Shown here in pieces: positions 6,650 through 7,988 of a stretch of DNA of 7,988 nucleotides. The number at the start of each line of letters is the position of its first letter. Positions within the stretch are counted from its first letter, which is position 1. The DNA comes from Verrucomicrobiota bacterium. Its GTDB lineage: Bacteria > Verrucomicrobiota > Lentisphaeria > Victivallales > Victivallaceae. The notes beneath the pieces are model-generated. The model saw only the letters and a program-made list of their open reading frames with translations, was not told where the DNA came from and did not search any database. Both the position numbers and the translations under genes were made by a program. The DNA lies in NCBI GenBank assembly GCA_023459755.1, contig JAEWSS010000204.1, positions 1-7,988 of the forward strand. The letters are read 5' to 3'.

Positions 6650-6679
6650 ATTAGGTTAAATTAAATATGGAGCTGAAAA

Positions 6680-7988
6680 ATGGATCGTTATGACGTGGCC
6701 GTGGTCGGCGCCGGAGTCTCCGGCGCGTCAGTCGCATGGCAGTTGTCGAAATATAAGCTTAAAGTGGCGTTGCTGGAGAAAGAGACGGATGTCGGATTCG
6801 GCGTTTCCAAGGCCAACAGCGGCATTATTCACGGTGGTTTCCATCACAGCGCGGAGAAAACGCTCAAGGCAAAACTTGAGGTGCGCGGCAATCTGATGTT
6901 TGAGAGTCTGCAGTATCAACTCGGATTTCCCTTCAAACGCAATGGAATACTGGTGGTCGGCTACAGCGAGGAGGAGATGGAGACGGTGCGGATGCTTTAC
7001 CGGCAGGGCCGGGCAAACGGCGTTCGCAATCTCGAACTCTGCGGCCGTGACCGGGTGCTTCAACTGGAGCCGAAACTTTCTCAGGACGTCGCGGGCGGTT
7101 TTTTTGCGCCCAACGGCGGTACGATCGAACCCTACCGCTATGTTTTCGCGCTGGTGGAGGGCGCCAAACGCGGCGGAGTGGAGCTGTTCACCGACTTCAA
7201 ACTGTCAAAGGCGGTAAACCGCGACGGCGGCTGGGAGCTTGAAGATGCCGCCGGACGCAAAATCTCGGCGCGCTACGCGGTCAACGCCGCCGGACTTTAT
7301 GCCGACGACGTGTCGCGTATTTTCAACGCCGAACAGTTCCGCATCACGCCGCGCAAGGGCGAGGAGTATCTGCTTGACCGTCATACCCGCGCCGCCGTCA
7401 CCCGCGTGGTGTTTCCGGTGCCGACCAAGGTCAGCAAGGGCATTCTGGTGATTCCCACCGTCGAAGGCACGGTCATGATCGGCCCGACCGCCGAGGCGAC
7501 CGACGACAAGACCGCCGTCACCACCTCCAGCGGCAATCTCCAGCGGATTCTGGCGCAGGTAAAACATATGGTGGACGGCATTTCGGCCGGCGACGTGATA
7601 ACCTCTTTCGCCGGTATGCGCCCGACGCTGCCGGGTGACGATTTCATGATAAAACCGTCCGACATCGCGCCGAACCTGATTCAGGTGGCCGGCATCCAGT
7701 CACCCGGCCTGACCGCCAGCCCCGCAATCGGCGAATATGTGAAGGATCTGCTGAAGAACTGCGGTCTGGAACTGGTGGAGAAGGCCGAGCCGGAGCCTTA
7801 TGTGCCGCCGGTGGACGAAATTCGCCGCCGCACGCCGGAGGAGCTGGACGCGCTTTGCAAAAAAGACCCGGCATACGGTCGGGTGGTCTGCCGCTGCGAA
7901 CAGGTGTCGGAGGCTGAAATTGTCGAAGCAATCCGTCAGGGGCATACCACCATCGACGGAATAAAGTTTTATACGCGCAGCGGCATGG
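6680..7988 (+). CDS. GlpA-like FAD-dependent oxidoreductase (DAO fold plus BFD-type [2Fe-2S] domain), C-terminus beyond window
   Basis: This is a flavoprotein dehydrogenase of the GlpA/GlpO/L-2-hydroxyglutarate oxidase group. It probably oxidises glycerol-3-phosphate or a related 2-hydroxyacid and passes electrons through FAD and an iron-sulfur cluster. In the window 436 complete codons are seen. The FAD-binding Rossmann motif GAGVSG is at residues 10-15. SGIIHGGFHH carries His51, His55 and His56. VNAAGLYADD (201-210) is the second dinucleotide-side motif. Arg314 in FAGMRPTLPG matches the substrate-binding arginine region, and GIQSPGLTASPA (338-349) is a GlpA-like signature. VCRC gives Cys404 and Cys406, the first half of the BFD [2Fe-2S] site; the CxxxxC half should follow the RSGM at the edge. 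About 50-60 residues are missing. The start is supported by GGAG (6669-6672), 7 bases before the ATG. In anaerobes with this architecture a second pyridine-nucleotide FAD protein and a DUF1667 protein often follow; this cannot be checked here. The exact substrate is uncertain. Confidence 0.88.
   Translation, partial: MDRYDVAVVGAGVSGASVAWQLSKYKLKVALLEKETDVGFGVSKANSGIIHGGFHHSAEKTLKAKLEVRGNLMFESLQYQLGFPFKRNGILVVGYSEEEMETVRMLYRQGRANGVRNLELCGRDRVLQLEPKLSQDVAGGFFAPNGGTIEPYRYVFALVEGAKRGGVELFTDFKLSKAVNRDGGWELEDAAGRKISARYAVNAAGLYADDVSRIFNAEQFRITPRKGEEYLLDRHTRAAVTRVVFPVPTKVSKGILVIPTVEGTVMIGPTAEATDDKTAVTTSSGNLQRILAQVKHMVDGISAGDVITSFAGMRPTLPGDDFMIKPSDIAPNLIQVAGIQSPGLTASPAIGEYVKDLLKNCGLELVEKAEPEPYVPPVDEIRRRTPEELDALCKKDPAYGRVVCRCEQVSEAEIVEAIRQGHTTIDGIKFYTRSGM

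Noticed and set aside
7644..7945. Minus-strand frames opposite the FAD oxidoreductase
   Set aside because: Shadow frames of a gene with clear FAD and iron-sulfur motifs; products are Arg/Pro-rich without domains.

Overview
The window carries four protein-coding genes and no visible RNA gene, mobile element, CRISPR array or prophage. Base composition looks GC-rich throughout (not computed), with uniform codon style. The likely source is a bacterium of the PVC/Bacteroidetes part of the tree, possibly a Lentisphaerota or Victivallis-like organism. This rests on three things: a Bacteroidetes-style topoisomerase IV pair (ParE with GLNGVGTKAVNALS, ParC with HPHGDASIG), a stand-alone EIIA-CBS protein next to an ion/anion permease, and the base composition. 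The taxonomic guess is an inference of low to moderate confidence.

Layout. Bases 1-1101 (minus strand) hold most of an ArsB/NhaD/SLC13-type permease whose C-terminus lies beyond the left edge. Bases 1157-2080 (minus) encode a 307-residue PTS EIIA type-2 domain fused to two CBS motifs, transcribed before the permease as a probable two-gene operon. Bases 2081-2231 form a compact divergent control region with two near-consensus sigma-70 promoters, back to back. Bases 2232-4061 (plus) encode a 609-residue ParE, and 4054-6573 encode an 839-residue ParC that overlaps parE by 8 bases. A 106-base AT-rich gap with a weak terminator-like element follows. From 6680 to the right edge runs a GlpA-like FAD oxidoreductase, cut inside its C-terminal BFD-type [2Fe-2S] domain.

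How the genes work together. ParE and ParC form the A2B2 type II topoisomerase that decatenates daughter chromosomes. The EIIA-CBS protein is a candidate regulator of the adjacent permease, with phosphorylation on His73 and a nucleotide-type signal through CBS1 as possible inputs. The FAD oxidoreductase is unrelated to its left neighbours and probably opens a glycerol-3-phosphate (or similar 2-hydroxyacid) dehydrogenase cluster to the right.

Most of the window is ordinary. The points most worth a second look are the EIIA-CBS/permease module, the asymmetric CBS pair, the missing canonical quinolone-contact residues in ParC, and the long disordered ParC tail with an embedded lysine/arginine-rich patch. 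No gene-free stretch exceeds 300 bases.
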